NCBI GenBank assembly: GCA_964493785.1
Contig: CAZBPM010000018.1
Coordinates: 37,249 to 101,248, forward strand
Reading direction: 5' to 3'
Source: Hyphomicrobium_A sp964493785
GTDB lineage: Bacteria; Pseudomonadota; Alphaproteobacteria; Rhizobiales; Hyphomicrobiaceae
Length of the DNA stretch: 64,000 nt
Shown: piece by piece, positions 49,771-58,555 of the stretch
How positions within the stretch are numbered: the stretch's first letter is position 1
How the letters are laid out: each line of letters opens with the position of its first letter
Made by a program: the position numbers and the translations under genes
Notes under the pieces: generated by a model
What the model saw: only the letters and a program-made list of their open reading frames with translations
Database searches by the model: none
Told to the model about the DNA's origin: nothing

Positions 49771-50850
49771 ATGACCGATCGGCTCGTCACCGGCTCAAGG
49801 CGCGACAGTGATGCCACGGAGGCGTCGCTGCGGCCGCAATCGCTCGCCGAGTTCATCGGCCAGGAGCAGGCTCGCGCCAACCTCAGCATCTTCATCCAGG
49901 CGGCGCGCGAGCGCGGGGAAGCTCTGGACCACGTGCTGTTTGCAGGCCCGCCGGGTCTGGGCAAGACGACGTTGGCGCAGATCATGGCGAAGGAATTGGG
50001 TGTGGGGTTTCGCGCCACCTCGGGACCGGTGATTGCGAAGGCCGGCGACCTTGCGGCGCTGCTGACCAACCTCGAAGAGCGGGACGTCCTGTTCATAGAC
50101 GAGATCCATCGCTTAAGCCCGGCAGTCGAGGAAATCCTCTATCCGGCGCTGGAAGACTACCAACTCGATCTCATCATCGGCGAAGGACCCGCCGCACGCT
50201 CGGTGCGGATCGACCTCGCGAAGTTCACGCTGGTCGGGGCGACGACGCGTCTGGGACTGCTGACCACGCCGTTGCGCGATCGCTTCGGCATTCCCGTGCG
50301 ACTGAACTTCTACACGGTGGAAGAGCTGGAGCGCGTCGTGACGCGCGGCGCGCGGGTGCTCGGGGCGGCGATCGGTCCGGATGGCGCACGCGAGATCGCG
50401 AGGCGCGCTCGAGGCACGCCGCGCATCGCCGGCCGACTGTTGCGGCGGGTACGCGACTTCGCGTCTGTCGCGAATGCGCCGATCATCGATGCGACGCTGG
50501 CCGATAAGGCGCTGCACGCACTCGAGGTGGACTCGGAGGGGCTGGACGCACTCGACCGGCGCTACCTCACCTGCATCGCCAAAGGGCACGATGGTGGACC
50601 GGTCGGCATCGAGACCATCGCAGCGGCGTTGTCGGAGCCGCGCGATGCGCTGGAGGAGATCGTCGAGCCGTACCTGCTGCAACAGGGCTTCATCAGCCGT
50701 ACGCCGCGCGGACGCATCACGACGCTGAAGGCTTACAAGCACATGGGGCTGTCGGGCCCTCAGCGCATGTCGACGCCGCAGGGCGCGCTGTTCGATGTCC
50801 TGGATGAGGACACCGAGGGTGATCCAGAGGGTCAGGCTGGGACAGGCTAG
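49771..50850 (+). CDS. ruvB: Holliday junction branch migration ATPase RuvB
   Basis: A 359-residue AAA+ motor. RPQSLAEFIGQEQARANL begins the core; Walker A is FAGPPGLGKTTLAQ, Walker B DVLFIDEIHRL, sensor VGATTRLGLLTTPLRDRFG and the C-terminal winged helix EPYLLQQGFISRTPRGR. The ATG at 49771 follows CAGGAAC and gives the usual N terminus. Separated from ruvA by five genes, an unusual scattering, because ruvC-ruvA-ruvB usually cluster tightly. Confidence 0.97.
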   Translation: MTDRLVTGSRRDSDATEASLRPQSLAEFIGQEQARANLSIFIQAARERGEALDHVLFAGPPGLGKTTLAQIMAKELGVGFRATSGPVIAKAGDLAALLTNLEERDVLFIDEIHRLSPAVEEILYPALEDYQLDLIIGEGPAARSVRIDLAKFTLVGATTRLGLLTTPLRDRFGIPVRLNFYTVEELERVVTRGARVLGAAIGPDGAREIARRARGTPRIAGRLLRRVRDFASVANAPIIDATLADKALHALEVDSEGLDALDRRYLTCIAKGHDGGPVGIETIAAALSEPRDALEEIVEPYLLQQGFISRTPRGRITTLKAYKHMGLSGPQRMSTPQGALFDVLDEDTEGDPEGQAGTG

Positions 50851-50954
50851 GCTGCGCTAGGCGGGCGTGTATGCCGCAGGCGGCGCCAATTTTTGGCACA
50901 CGTCTTGCGTCACATTAGGGCTTCTTGACCTGAGCGTGGGGCCCGGCAACCACA

Positions 50955-51875
50955 GTGATCACTCGAAGACAGTTCGTACAGGGCGTGGGCATCGCGGCCG
51001 TCGGTAGTGTTGGTCTTGGGGGCTACGCTTTGGCCGAGCCGTTCGGGACATCGGTGACAACGTACAGATTGACGCCGCCGCGCTGGCCGCAGGGGCTGAC
51101 GCTGCGCTTGGCGATTCTCGCCGACATTCACGCGTGCAAGCCGTGGATGGACGTTGAGCGCATCGAAGGCATCGTCGCGGCTGCGAACGCGTTGCGCCCG
51201 GATTGCACGCTGCTGCTGGGCGACTTCGTTGCCGGCCATAAGATACAGAAGTTCGGAGAGCCGGTTGCACATCGCGAGTGGGCAAGTGCGCTTGCGGGAT
51301 TGAAGGCGCCACTGGGCGTCCATGCGATCCTCGGCAACCACGACTGGTGGGAAGACCGCGAGGTGCAAGAGCGCGGATGCGGGCCGACGCGAGCAGGCCA
51401 GGCGCTGGAGGCTGCGGGGATAAGGCTTCACGAGAATACGTGTCTGCGGCTGACGAAGGACGGCAATCCGTTCTGGCTGGCCGGGCTGGGCGATCAATGG
51501 GCGTTCTGGCCAAACCGCAGTGCGGGTGAGCGCTCTTATCGCGGCGTCGACGATCTGCCGGGTACACTCGCGCTCGCTACCGACGACGCGCCCATCGTGC
51601 TCATGGTGCACGAGCCGGACATCTTCAACGAGGTTCCCGAGCGCGTCGCGCTCACGGTCGCGGGCCATACGCATGGCGGACAGGTGCGCCTGCTGGGCTT
51701 TACGCCCGTGGTGCCTTCGCGATTCGGCTCACGCTACGCGTACGGGCACATCGTCGAGCGCGGGCGCAACCTCATCGTATCGGGTGGGCTTGGGTGCAGC
51801 GGCCTGCCGGTGCGCTTCGGGGTGCCACCGGAGATCGTCATGATCGAACTCGGTGCGTCACCACATAACGTGTGA
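50955..51875 (+). CDS. Exported metallophosphoesterase, YkuE-like
   Basis: A 306-residue calcineurin-like phosphoesterase. Start GTG at 50955; the N terminus ITRRQFVQGVGIAAVGSVG is a twin-arginine-type signal, so export of a folded metal enzyme is likely. Metal-site motifs: LAILADIHACKPW, LLLGDFVAGH, AILGNHDWWED, VLMVHEPDIF and TVAGHTHGGQVRL. Relatives act on UDP-linked or lipid phosphoesters, but the substrate here is not identifiable. Its end overlaps an open leader of ybgC. Confidence 0.88.
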   Translation: MITRRQFVQGVGIAAVGSVGLGGYALAEPFGTSVTTYRLTPPRWPQGLTLRLAILADIHACKPWMDVERIEGIVAAANALRPDCTLLLGDFVAGHKIQKFGEPVAHREWASALAGLKAPLGVHAILGNHDWWEDREVQERGCGPTRAGQALEAAGIRLHENTCLRLTKDGNPFWLAGLGDQWAFWPNRSAGERSYRGVDDLPGTLALATDDAPIVLMVHEPDIFNEVPERVALTVAGHTHGGQVRLLGFTPVVPSRFGSRYAYGHIVERGRNLIVSGGLGCSGLPVRFGVPPEIVMIELGASPHNV

Positions 51876-51936
51876 TGAAGCCTCACGCGACCACTGGGCG
51901 CGTGACAAGGCCAGCGTGATCGGCTCAATTCCCGCC

Positions 51937-52419
51937 ATGACAACAGCATCCGACGCAGAACAGCGCGATTGGCCCGACCTCGCCGGGCGTCTCATAGATG
52001 TCGATGGAGTGCGTGCGCACGCGCTGCCAATTCGCGTCTACTTCGAGGACACGGATTTCTCGGGGCTCGTCTATCACGCCAGCTATGTCAGATGGTGTGA
52101 GCGCGGGCGATCGGATTTCCTGCGTCTGCTCGGCGGGGACCATCGGCGGTTGATCGACGGCACCGGGGGCAGCGAGCCAGCTGCTTTTGTCGTGCGGCGC
52201 ATGACGTTCGATTTCCTGAAGCCGGCGCGGATCGATGAACTGCTTGAGGTCGTGACTCGCGTGAAGACGGTCGGCGCGGCGAGTTTGACGCTGGTGCAGA
52301 GCGTCGTTCGCGACGGGACGACGCTGGTCGAAGCAGAGGTCACGGTGGTGCTGATCTCGGTGTCGGGCAAGCCGCTGCGGATTTCCGGAGTGCTGCGCGA
52401 ATCCTTCGAAGGGGCGTGA
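51937..52419 (+). CDS. ybgC: YbgC-family acyl-CoA thioesterase
   Basis: A 160-residue hot-dog thioesterase of the Tol-Pal-associated YbgC family. The catalytic Asp is in IRVYFEDTDFSGLVYHASYV, followed by RWCERGRSDFLR and MTFDFLKPARIDELLEV. The start at 51937 (MTTASDAEQRDW) is chosen because the frame upstream overlaps the phosphoesterase gene. In Proteobacteria ybgC heads the tol-pal cluster; here tolQ lies about 3.8 kb further on, with unrelated genes inserted. Confidence 0.92.
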   Translation: MTTASDAEQRDWPDLAGRLIDVDGVRAHALPIRVYFEDTDFSGLVYHASYVRWCERGRSDFLRLLGGDHRRLIDGTGGSEPAAFVVRRMTFDFLKPARIDELLEVVTRVKTVGAASLTLVQSVVRDGTTLVEAEVTVVLISVSGKPLRISGVLRESFEGA

Positions 52420-52583
52420 CAAGGGCGCCAAAAGGGCCGTTTTGCCGGGGTTTCTGAGCTCGGACGTGCAAAAACGCTTGATTTTAGCTGTTATCCCGCA
52501 TATTCGCGCTCGGCCGAGGGCACATTGTGCGTGCAATGCGCCTAGTATTCTCCGGCTGAACGATTCTCTCAAGGAACCAACCG

Positions 52584-52886
52584 ATGGCTGAAAAACCCGC
52601 TCCGAAGCAAAACACGATCACGCTCCGTCAGATCGGTGCGTCACTCTCGGAAGCGCATGATCTCCCCAAGAAGACGACGGCCGCCATGCTCGAGGATTTC
52701 GTGACCCTGATCACGAAGCACCTGAAGAAGGGCGACAAGATCCGCATCAACGGTATCGGCGTGCTGCAGGTTCGCAAGCGCCCGGCGCGTATGGGTCGCA
52801 ACCCGGCAACGGGCGAGACGATCAAGATCAAGGCTTCGAAGAAGGTTGCCTTCCGCGCCGCCAAGGAACTGAAAGAATCAATCTGA
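52584..52886 (+). CDS. HU-family DNA-binding protein
   Basis: A 100-residue nucleoid protein. After a short Lys/Pro N-terminal extension (AEKPAPKQNTITL) the HU/IHF core follows: RQIGASLSEAHDLPKKTTAAML, FVTLITKHLKKGDKIRINGIG, the DNA-binding arm VRKRPARMGRNPATGETI and KIKASKKVAFRAAKELKESI. It bends DNA and packs the nucleoid. AGGAACC precedes the ATG, and a terminator follows. Confidence 0.93.
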   Translation: MAEKPAPKQNTITLRQIGASLSEAHDLPKKTTAAMLEDFVTLITKHLKKGDKIRINGIGVLQVRKRPARMGRNPATGETIKIKASKKVAFRAAKELKESI

Positions 52887-52920
52887 GCTGAGCTCAAGAT
52901 CGGTTTCAAAGCTATCGAAG

Positions 52921-52954
52921 ACGCGCCTGCGCACCCCGTCGGCGCGTTTTCTTT
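52921..52954 (+). terminator. Terminator of the HU gene
   Basis: Stem ACGCGCC (52921-52927) with GGCGCGT (52941-52947), then TTTCTTTT. Confidence 0.75.
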
Positions 52955-53068
52955 TGGCTGATGCCGCTCATCGGCCGTGCGGCCAGCCAAGGATCAAAGT
53001 ATCGCCATCTGGCCGCCATATCCTGCGAATCGGCTACCTTTGGACCTTGTGCATTTGAGGGAGGTGAC

Positions 53069-53353
53069 ATGTCCGAGAAGACAATCCTCGTCGTGCCCGG
53101 CAAGAAGCTCACCGTGCCGCGCGTCCTGAAGCGGACGCTGCAGATCGGCACTGCCGTTGTGCTCACCGCTGGTGTTGCGCTCGCCATCCTGATCGGAAAC
53201 GGACTGCTAGTGCCGCGCGGACACCTGCTGCAAGGCTGGGACGTGTGGGTCACCTTCATCAATCGCTCGGATATCCTGGCGACGATGGTGCTCACGGCTC
53301 TTGTGACAGTGCTGTTCGTTTATTGGCAGCGTGATCACGAGCGCGGGAAGTAG
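53069..53353 (+). CDS. Small two-helix membrane protein
   Basis: A 94-residue inner-membrane protein of unknown function. A polar basic N terminus (SEKTILVVPGKKLTVPRVLKR) precedes TM1 (IGTAVVLTAGVALAILIGNG) and TM2 (DILATMVLTALVTVLFVYW), ending in a charged tail. GAGGGAGGTG before the ATG at 53069 fixes the start; the longer open frame has no initiation signal. Converges with the repeat Cys-rich gene at 53515. Confidence 0.7.
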   Translation: MSEKTILVVPGKKLTVPRVLKRTLQIGTAVVLTAGVALAILIGNGLLVPRGHLLQGWDVWVTFINRSDILATMVLTALVTVLFVYWQRDHERGK

Positions 53354-53415
53354 GCTCCACGCACTCGGTGCCATCGTCAGGCCAATCGAGCGCCAATTGC
53401 CGGTGGCATTAAATG

Positions 53416-53446
53416 ACGAAAGCCCGCTCGATGGCGGGCTTCGTTG
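53416..53446. terminator. Hairpin between convergent genes 53353 and 53515
   Basis: AGCCCGC with GCGGGCT, extended by ACGAA/TTCGT with one bulge, followed by TTGTTTT; it could stop both transcripts. Confidence 0.65.
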
Positions 53447-53514
53447 TTTTCGAACGCAAGGGAGGACGCGGTGCGCCCGCGTCCTCCACTTGGCAGAACG
53501 AACTGCAGGTCTGC

Positions 53515-53883
53515 TTAGTGGCAGCAGCAGCGCTTGCGGAAGTACTTCACGGCCGAAACCGTGCGGTAAGCGCGGACGCGCTCGTAGGACACGCGCTTCA
53601 CAACCGACACGGTCGGCTGCTGGACGGCGACGTTGCGATAGAAGCGACGGCAGCCGCAGCGGTCAGAATAAGCCTTCTTGACCCAAACGGTGCGATAGCT
53701 GCGCACGCGCTCGTAGGTCACGCGAGGAACCAGCTTCACAGTCGGCTGGCGATAGTGAACCGTCTTCGCAACGGTGCAGCAGCCGCCGCGATCGAACAAA
53801 CGTGCTTCCGCAGAGGTCGTCATAGCCATGCTCGTACCGGCCATCACACCTGCGGCAACAAGAACTCCAAGAAGCCCACGCAT
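53515..53883 (-). CDS. Exported Cys-rich protein with a duplicated 43-residue repeat
   Basis: A 122-residue secreted protein. Signal peptide MRGLLGVLVAAGVMAGTSMA and onward, mature from about residue 28. It consists of two repeats: QPTVKLVPRVTYERVRSYRT (residue 46) and QPTVSVVKRVSYERVRAYRT (residue 89), each followed by a basic stretch and a Cys cluster (RCGC and RCCC). An initial GGCC cluster makes a pattern of Cys pair, repeat, Cys pair, repeat, Cys triplet. It is strongly basic. No known fold is apparent; disulfide-linked or metal-binding envelope protein is a guess. Confidence 0.78.
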   Translation of the reverse strand: MRGLLGVLVAAGVMAGTSMAMTTSAEARLFDRGGCCTVAKTVHYRQPTVKLVPRVTYERVRSYRTVWVKKAYSDRCGCRRFYRNVAVQQPTVSVVKRVSYERVRAYRTVSAVKYFRKRCCCH

Positions 53884-54380
53884 TAGAAACTCCCAAATTC
53901 ACCCACGCACAATTCTGAATGTTTGGCGTATTGGTAATAAACCGAATTCGCCAAACGGCACGTGAAATGGATAACAGCGCTCCCCGTAAAAATTGGTTAG
54001 CTCCAAAAACAAAACGAATGGGGCTCGGGTTATGGTTAATGAAGGGAATCTGACGTTATCGCGGATGTGCCAAAACGACAATAAATGCGCGGTTTTACGG
54101 GGTGTTAGATGGTTGATGGCTGGGATGTTGCGGCAACTGCCCATTTCGGATCAAAAAATAATAAAGCGCTTGGAGACAACAATAACTATTAGAAATGCAA
54201 TGGCCGTTCGCGGGTAAATGCGCGGCAATAATTGGCCGCGCCAATTTCGATCGGGCGGAAATTTGCGATTAGCATTTCGGGTAATACAACAGGGTCGATG
54301 CGCTGTTGCTGGTGCAATTGGATGCGATCAGGCGATCGCAAGCTGCGTCTTCTGCGAAGGGCATTGGGTCAGGGACGCGG
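53884..54380. other. AT-richer gene-poor region
   Basis: About 500 bases with visibly lower GC than the rest of the window. Short frames on both strands have no ribosome-binding site or protein-like composition. A 7-bp inverted repeat TTTGGCG (53922-53928) with CGCCAAA (53949-53955) lies in the leader of the repeat Cys-rich gene. The origin of the region is unknown; a small RNA is possible. Confidence 0.5.
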
Positions 54381-55085
54381 TTAGCGGCAGTGCTCGCTGC
54401 GCTCGGCGTCCTTGTTGATCGCATGGCCGATCGGATCGGGCGTCGATCCGGTCACATCCAGCGGGTCGGTGCAGCGCCACGCGGACAGCACCTTGGGCTG
54501 ACCCAGGGCCGTGCTCTTGGACACAGGGAGTTCGGGAGCAGCGGCGACGATGGAGGCGGTCGTCCGCGGCGGGCTTGCCGGGACGGGGGCCGGCGCCTTG
54601 ACCATCTGCTCTGCCGTCGCCTTGGCAAAGCAACGATCGAGATTGGCGCAACGCCGCTTGGCCGACGGGTGGCTATCGGTCTCGGGGGCGCCCTCGAAGC
54701 TGTTGCACACGTCGGTCAGGCCCTTGCGATCGAGCCAGCCCTCGCGCACGCCGTAGTTGACGGCGTAGCAGTCGGCGTCGAGCTCGCTGTCGCCGACGGT
54801 GATATGGCCGCACTCGTGCTTGAAGACGAAGAGGCGAACCGTCGGGGGCTGCTTGTTGAGCATGTTGGGATTGAGGATCAGGACCGTCTCGCCGGCGCCG
54901 CCCTCGCTGGGGAGGTCGCGGTCGATCAGGATGTCGGCCTTGCCGCAGGACATCTTGCGGCCGGCGAGCGTGACGGAGCGGCCGACCCATTCCTCGCCGG
55001 CTTGCGCTGGGAGGTAGGCGGCAGAAGACGCTGTGAGGCCGGCAAAGGCTGCCGACAGCAACACCAGTTTACGCAACATCACCAT
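54381..55085 (-). CDS. Exported protein with HECGH zinc-protease-like motif
   Basis: A 234-residue secreted protein. After a signal peptide (LRKLVLLSAAFAGLTASSAA) a domain of about 120 residues contains VRLFVFKHECGHITVGDSEL followed by DADCYAVNYG. HExxH plus a nearby E-x-D-A-D element is the metal-site pattern of gluzincin-like metallopeptidases (compare ImmA/M48). The C-terminal part is Ala/Pro-rich and disordered-looking, with CTDPLDVTG near the end. Start choice among 55085 and 55079 is open. Peptidase activity is inferred from the motif only. Confidence 0.7.
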   Translation of the reverse strand: MVMLRKLVLLSAAFAGLTASSAAYLPAQAGEEWVGRSVTLAGRKMSCGKADILIDRDLPSEGGAGETVLILNPNMLNKQPPTVRLFVFKHECGHITVGDSELDADCYAVNYGVREGWLDRKGLTDVCNSFEGAPETDSHPSAKRRCANLDRCFAKATAEQMVKAPAPVPASPPRTTASIVAAAPELPVSKSTALGQPKVLSAWRCTDPLDVTGSTPDPIGHAINKDAERSEHCR

Positions 55086-55322
55086 CACCAGGCTCGCTCG
55101 GCCCCCCGGCTACCCTCGGCAGCCTGGGAATTAAGTGGCTGATTTAGCCCGAATTAGGACGTCGAACCTGAGCGCCCCCTGTCGGCCGTCAAACACTCTA
55201 CGCAGCGGGGTGCCAACAAAGTGTGGATGTGCCGTTAGGACTGGGTTCACGCGTGGCATCGACAACCGCGCCGACGCTAACCATGATGGGAGAATAAGGG
55301 TGGTCGTGGGAAGGGAACGGGG

Positions 55323-55973
55323 ATGACCCAGCAGAAAGACGCGGACGGCTTGGACCTCGACATCAAGGATGCGATGGAGGGGCACGAGCGTTTCCGGCAG
55401 CAGTTCGAACGCGACCGCTCCTTCTATCAGGGGCTGGCCACCAAGAAGCAGAAGCCACGATTGCTATGGATCGGGTGCGCCGACAGCCGTGTGGTCCCGG
55501 CAACCATCACGAACGCCGATCCGGGCGAGCTGTTCGAGGTGCGAAACATCGCCAACGTCGTTCCGCCCGCCGACGCTGCGGACGAAGCGGTCGGCGCTGC
55601 AATCGAGTATGGGGTCGGGCACCTCGGAATCGATGACATCGTGATATGCGGGCATACCGGATGCGGAGGCATCGCGGCGCTCATCGATTCTGCAGGCCCT
55701 GGGAATGACCAGCACCTGGGCCGCTGGATGGAATTCACCAAGCCGGCGCATCAGTTGATCGCGGCGGCGCGGGTGCCGGCAGAGGAGAGGTTGACGGCGA
55801 CCATCAAGGCACACGTCCAGTTTCAGCTCGACAACCTGATGACCTATCCGATCGTGAGGGACGGGGTTGCCTCGGGCAAGCTCAACGTCCACGGCTGGAT
55901 CTACGACATGCACACCGGAGCGCTCTCGGCTTACGATTCGCAGGCCGGGGGATGGCGGGGCCTCCTCGACTGA
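55323..55973 (+). CDS. Beta-class carbonic anhydrase
   Basis: A 216-residue zinc enzyme interconverting CO2 and bicarbonate. Zinc and catalytic residues: Cys and Asp-Arg in LLWIGCADSRVVPATI, then His and Cys in IVICGHTGCGGI. Other family pieces are PGELFEVRNIANVVP and AIEYGVGHLGIDD. It has no signal peptide, so it is cytosolic. ATG at 55323 preceded by GAAGGG. It sits between the HECGH gene and tolQ, on the Tol strand. Confidence 0.95.
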   Translation: MTQQKDADGLDLDIKDAMEGHERFRQQFERDRSFYQGLATKKQKPRLLWIGCADSRVVPATITNADPGELFEVRNIANVVPPADAADEAVGAAIEYGVGHLGIDDIVICGHTGCGGIAALIDSAGPGNDQHLGRWMEFTKPAHQLIAAARVPAEERLTATIKAHVQFQLDNLMTYPIVRDGVASGKLNVHGWIYDMHTGALSAYDSQAGGWRGLLD

Positions 55974-56009
55974 GGGGGCGCCGGTCGATTGCCCATACCT
56001 ACGGCGCCG

Positions 56010-56044
56010 GCCCGCTTGCAGCATGAGATAGAATGCAAACGGGC
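56010..56044. repeat. Hairpin after the carbonic anhydrase gene
   Basis: GCCCGCTTGCA (56010-56020) pairs with TGCAAACGGGC (56034-56044), 10 of 11 as Watson-Crick plus one G-T. No T-run follows. Confidence 0.5.
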
Positions 56045-56226
56045 GCTTGAGTCGTGTTGCGAACGCCGCCGTTTGGTCATATTGCGAGGCAACATGCCGT
56101 CTTGGGGATGTGGGCGAAGCACGTCACACTCGGTCTGCGGTTGCTCACGGCCGGACGACCTGGCCGGGCGGTGCCGCTGCTGCGGTCGCCCGCATTCTGA
56201 CCCATCCTACGTCTCTGGATAACCAA

Positions 56227-56943
56227 ATGAATCCCACCGATCTCGCGCAGGAAGCCATCGGTCCAGCACCGGTGCACGGCGTCTCTTTTCTCGAGCTCTT
56301 CCTGCAAGCGCACATCGTGGTGCAGCTGGTCATGGCCGGGCTTCTCATCGCTTCGATCTGGTCATGGGCGATCGTGATCGAGAAATTCTTCGCGTTCCGG
56401 CGCGCGCGTATCGAGTCGGACAAGTTCGAACACATGTTCTGGTCGGGCCAGTCGCTCGACGAGCTGTATACGGCTCTGTCGCGGACCAAGCCGATCACCA
56501 TGTCCGCCCTGTTCGTCGCCGCGATGCGCGAGTGGAAGCGCTCGGTGGAGGGCAACATTCGGGCCCTCGGCGGTATCCAGCTTCGCGTCGAGAAGGTGAT
56601 GGACGTCACGATCAGCCGCGAGATGGAGCGGCTCGACCGGCGGCTTCTGTTCCTAGCGACGGTCGGTTCAACGGCGCCGTTCGTCGGCCTGTTCGGAACG
56701 GTCTGGGGCATCATGTCGAGCTTCCAGGCCATCGCCGTTTCGAAGAATACCAACCTCGCGGTGGTCGCGCCCGGCATCGCCGAGGCACTGTTTGCGACCG
56801 CACTTGGCCTCGTTGCCGCCATTCCTGCGGTCATTTTCTACAATAAGTTCTCCGCCGACAGCGCTGCGATCAGCCACAGGCTGGAAGCGTTCGCCGACGA
56901 GTTCGCGGCCATCGTGTCGCGTCAGATCGACGTCAGAAGCTGA
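56227..56943 (+). CDS. tolQ: Tol-Pal system proton channel protein TolQ
   Basis: A 238-residue MotA/ExbB-family protein. TM1 is QLVMAGLLIASIWSWAIVIEKF, TM2 and TM3 are in LLFLATVGSTAPFVGLFGTV and LFATALGLVAAIPAVIFYNK. TolQ with TolR converts proton flow to TolA movement at the division site. The Met at 56227 is used because the upstream extension lacks homology. Spaced 37 bases before tolR. Confidence 0.96.
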   Translation: MNPTDLAQEAIGPAPVHGVSFLELFLQAHIVVQLVMAGLLIASIWSWAIVIEKFFAFRRARIESDKFEHMFWSGQSLDELYTALSRTKPITMSALFVAAMREWKRSVEGNIRALGGIQLRVEKVMDVTISREMERLDRRLLFLATVGSTAPFVGLFGTVWGIMSSFQAIAVSKNTNLAVVAPGIAEALFATALGLVAAIPAVIFYNKFSADSAAISHRLEAFADEFAAIVSRQIDVRS

Positions 56944-56979
56944 TCGCGACCGATCAGCTAGGAAGGCTTAGAAGGCAGC

Positions 56980-57429
56980 ATGGGCGCCAGTATCAAAGCG
57001 AACACTGGAGGCGGGGGTAAGCGCCGCCGCCGCGCGCGCAACGCGCCGATGAGCGAGATAAACGTCACGCCGATGGTCGACGTGATGCTCGTGCTGCTGA
57101 TCATCTTCATGGTTGCCGCGCCGCTGCTACAGGTGGGCGTGCCGATCGAGCTGCCGCAGGCGAAGGGCAAGCAGCTCGAAGCCAACAAGGAGCCGCTCGC
57201 CATCAGCGTGAAGGCCGATGGCACCGTGTTCATCGGCGAGGCGCAGGTGCCGCTCGACGAAATCGCGCCGAAGCTCAAGGCAATCGCCAAGAACGGCTAT
57301 GACGAGCAGATCTTCGTGCGTGGCGACAAGGGCGTCGCATACGGCACGGTCATGCGCGTGATGGGTCGCATCAGCGCCGGCGGATTCCGCAAGGTGTCGC
57401 TGGTCACGGAAGTGGAGGATGGAGGCTAA
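56980..57429 (+). CDS. tolR: Tol-Pal system protein TolR
   Basis: A 149-residue ExbD/TolR protein. The conserved membrane helix with the proton-path Asp is INVTPMVDVMLVLLIIFMVAAPL. The periplasmic domain (VPIELPQAKGKQLEAN, DKGVAYGTVMRVMGRISAGGF) binds peptidoglycan. The Gly/Lys/Arg-rich N terminus is cytoplasmic. tolA starts 3 bases after the stop. Confidence 0.96.
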   Translation: MGASIKANTGGGGKRRRRARNAPMSEINVTPMVDVMLVLLIIFMVAAPLLQVGVPIELPQAKGKQLEANKEPLAISVKADGTVFIGEAQVPLDEIAPKLKAIAKNGYDEQIFVRGDKGVAYGTVMRVMGRISAGGFRKVSLVTEVEDGG

Positions 57430-57431
57430 CC

Positions 57432-58496
57432 GTGTCTCGCGGGTTCCTCGTATCCTTCCTCGGTCATGCACTGCTGCTGGCCTACGCGCTGCTTAACCTC
57501 AATCGAGCGGAGCCGCTCGACCTGCCTATGATTGTGCCGATCGAGGCGACAATCATCACGCCGTCAGAACTGACGCGGCTGAAGCAGGGCGATCCGAACG
57601 CCAAGCAGCTCGAGGCTAAGGCGAAGGAAGAGCCGCCGCAGGAGACCTCTAAGAAGGAAGCGGAGAAACCGAAGCCGATAACGGCGCCGCCGCCGGCCGC
57701 CGAGCCTCCGCCCCCCGAGCCCGAGAAGAGCGAGCCCGCAAAGGCCGAACCTCCGCCGGAGCCCAAGAAGGATCCGATTGCGGAGAAGCTCGCGGCTGCT
57801 CCGCCCGAACCGACTCCCGAGCCCGGTCCGACACCCGACGAAAAGAAGAAGCTCGAAGAGACGCTCGAACAGGAGCGCGTCGCCGAGGAGAGGAAGAAGG
57901 TCGAGGAAGAAAAGAAGAAAGCGGAAGCCAAGAAGAAGGCTGACGAAAAGAAGAAGGCCGAAGAGAAGAAAAAAGCCGACGAGCGCAAGAAGAAGCTCGC
58001 CGAGGAGAAGCGCAAGCGCGATCAGAAGAACAAGTTCGACGCCGACAAGATCGCGGCGCTGCTCGACAGGACGCCGGATAAGCGCGGTGCACCGCAGTCC
58101 GCAACGCCGCCGACGAAGCCGACGGACTACACGGGGCCGACCGCGGGCGAGCGGCAGGGCAACGATACGGTTCTGTCAGCGCGTCAGCAGGATCTGCTTT
58201 TGTCGATGATCAACCGGCAGCTGGAGCCGTGCGCGCGGTTGCCGGGTGGCGGCGGCGGACCAGACACGCCGATCGTCAATGTGCGCTTCCAACTCAATCA
58301 GGACGGGTCGCTGAACGGCGAGCCGGTGCTCATCAACCGGCAGAACACGCCCCTCTATGCGATTGCAGCGGACGCTTCATTGCGCGCCGTGAAGCAATGT
58401 GCACCGTTTCAGCTCCCGCCGGACATGTATCAGGCGTGGAGCACCGTCACCTGGGCTTTCGACTGGCCCGTCATTCTGGGGCTGGTGCAGCGCTAG
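57432..58496 (+). CDS. tolA: Cell envelope integrity protein TolA
   Basis: A 354-residue protein, GTG start. One membrane helix at residues 5-21 (FLVSFLGHALLLAYALL) is followed by a Pro/Glu-rich then a Lys/Glu/Ala-rich helix of about 100 residues (KKADEKKKAEEKKKADERKKK), the long periplasmic TolA domain II. The C-terminal TonB-like domain reads INRQLEPCARLPGG, VNVRFQLNQDGSL and ACR-like AVKQCAPFQLP. TolA bridges TolQR to TolB and Pal. Confidence 0.94.
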   Translation: MSRGFLVSFLGHALLLAYALLNLNRAEPLDLPMIVPIEATIITPSELTRLKQGDPNAKQLEAKAKEEPPQETSKKEAEKPKPITAPPPAAEPPPPEPEKSEPAKAEPPPEPKKDPIAEKLAAAPPEPTPEPGPTPDEKKKLEETLEQERVAEERKKVEEEKKKAEAKKKADEKKKAEEKKKADERKKKLAEEKRKRDQKNKFDADKIAALLDRTPDKRGAPQSATPPTKPTDYTGPTAGERQGNDTVLSARQQDLLLSMINRQLEPCARLPGGGGGPDTPIVNVRFQLNQDGSLNGEPVLINRQNTPLYAIAADASLRAVKQCAPFQLPPDMYQAWSTVTWAFDWPVILGLVQR

Positions 58497-58555
58497 AAAA
58501 TGCGCGCCTGCCCAAATCGATGCTAAACGGCCAGCGGGCCAAGGACCGAAGCGAC

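Noticed and set aside
53899..54217. Short frames in the AT-rich patch
   Set aside because: Neither frame has a ribosome-binding site or plausible protein composition.
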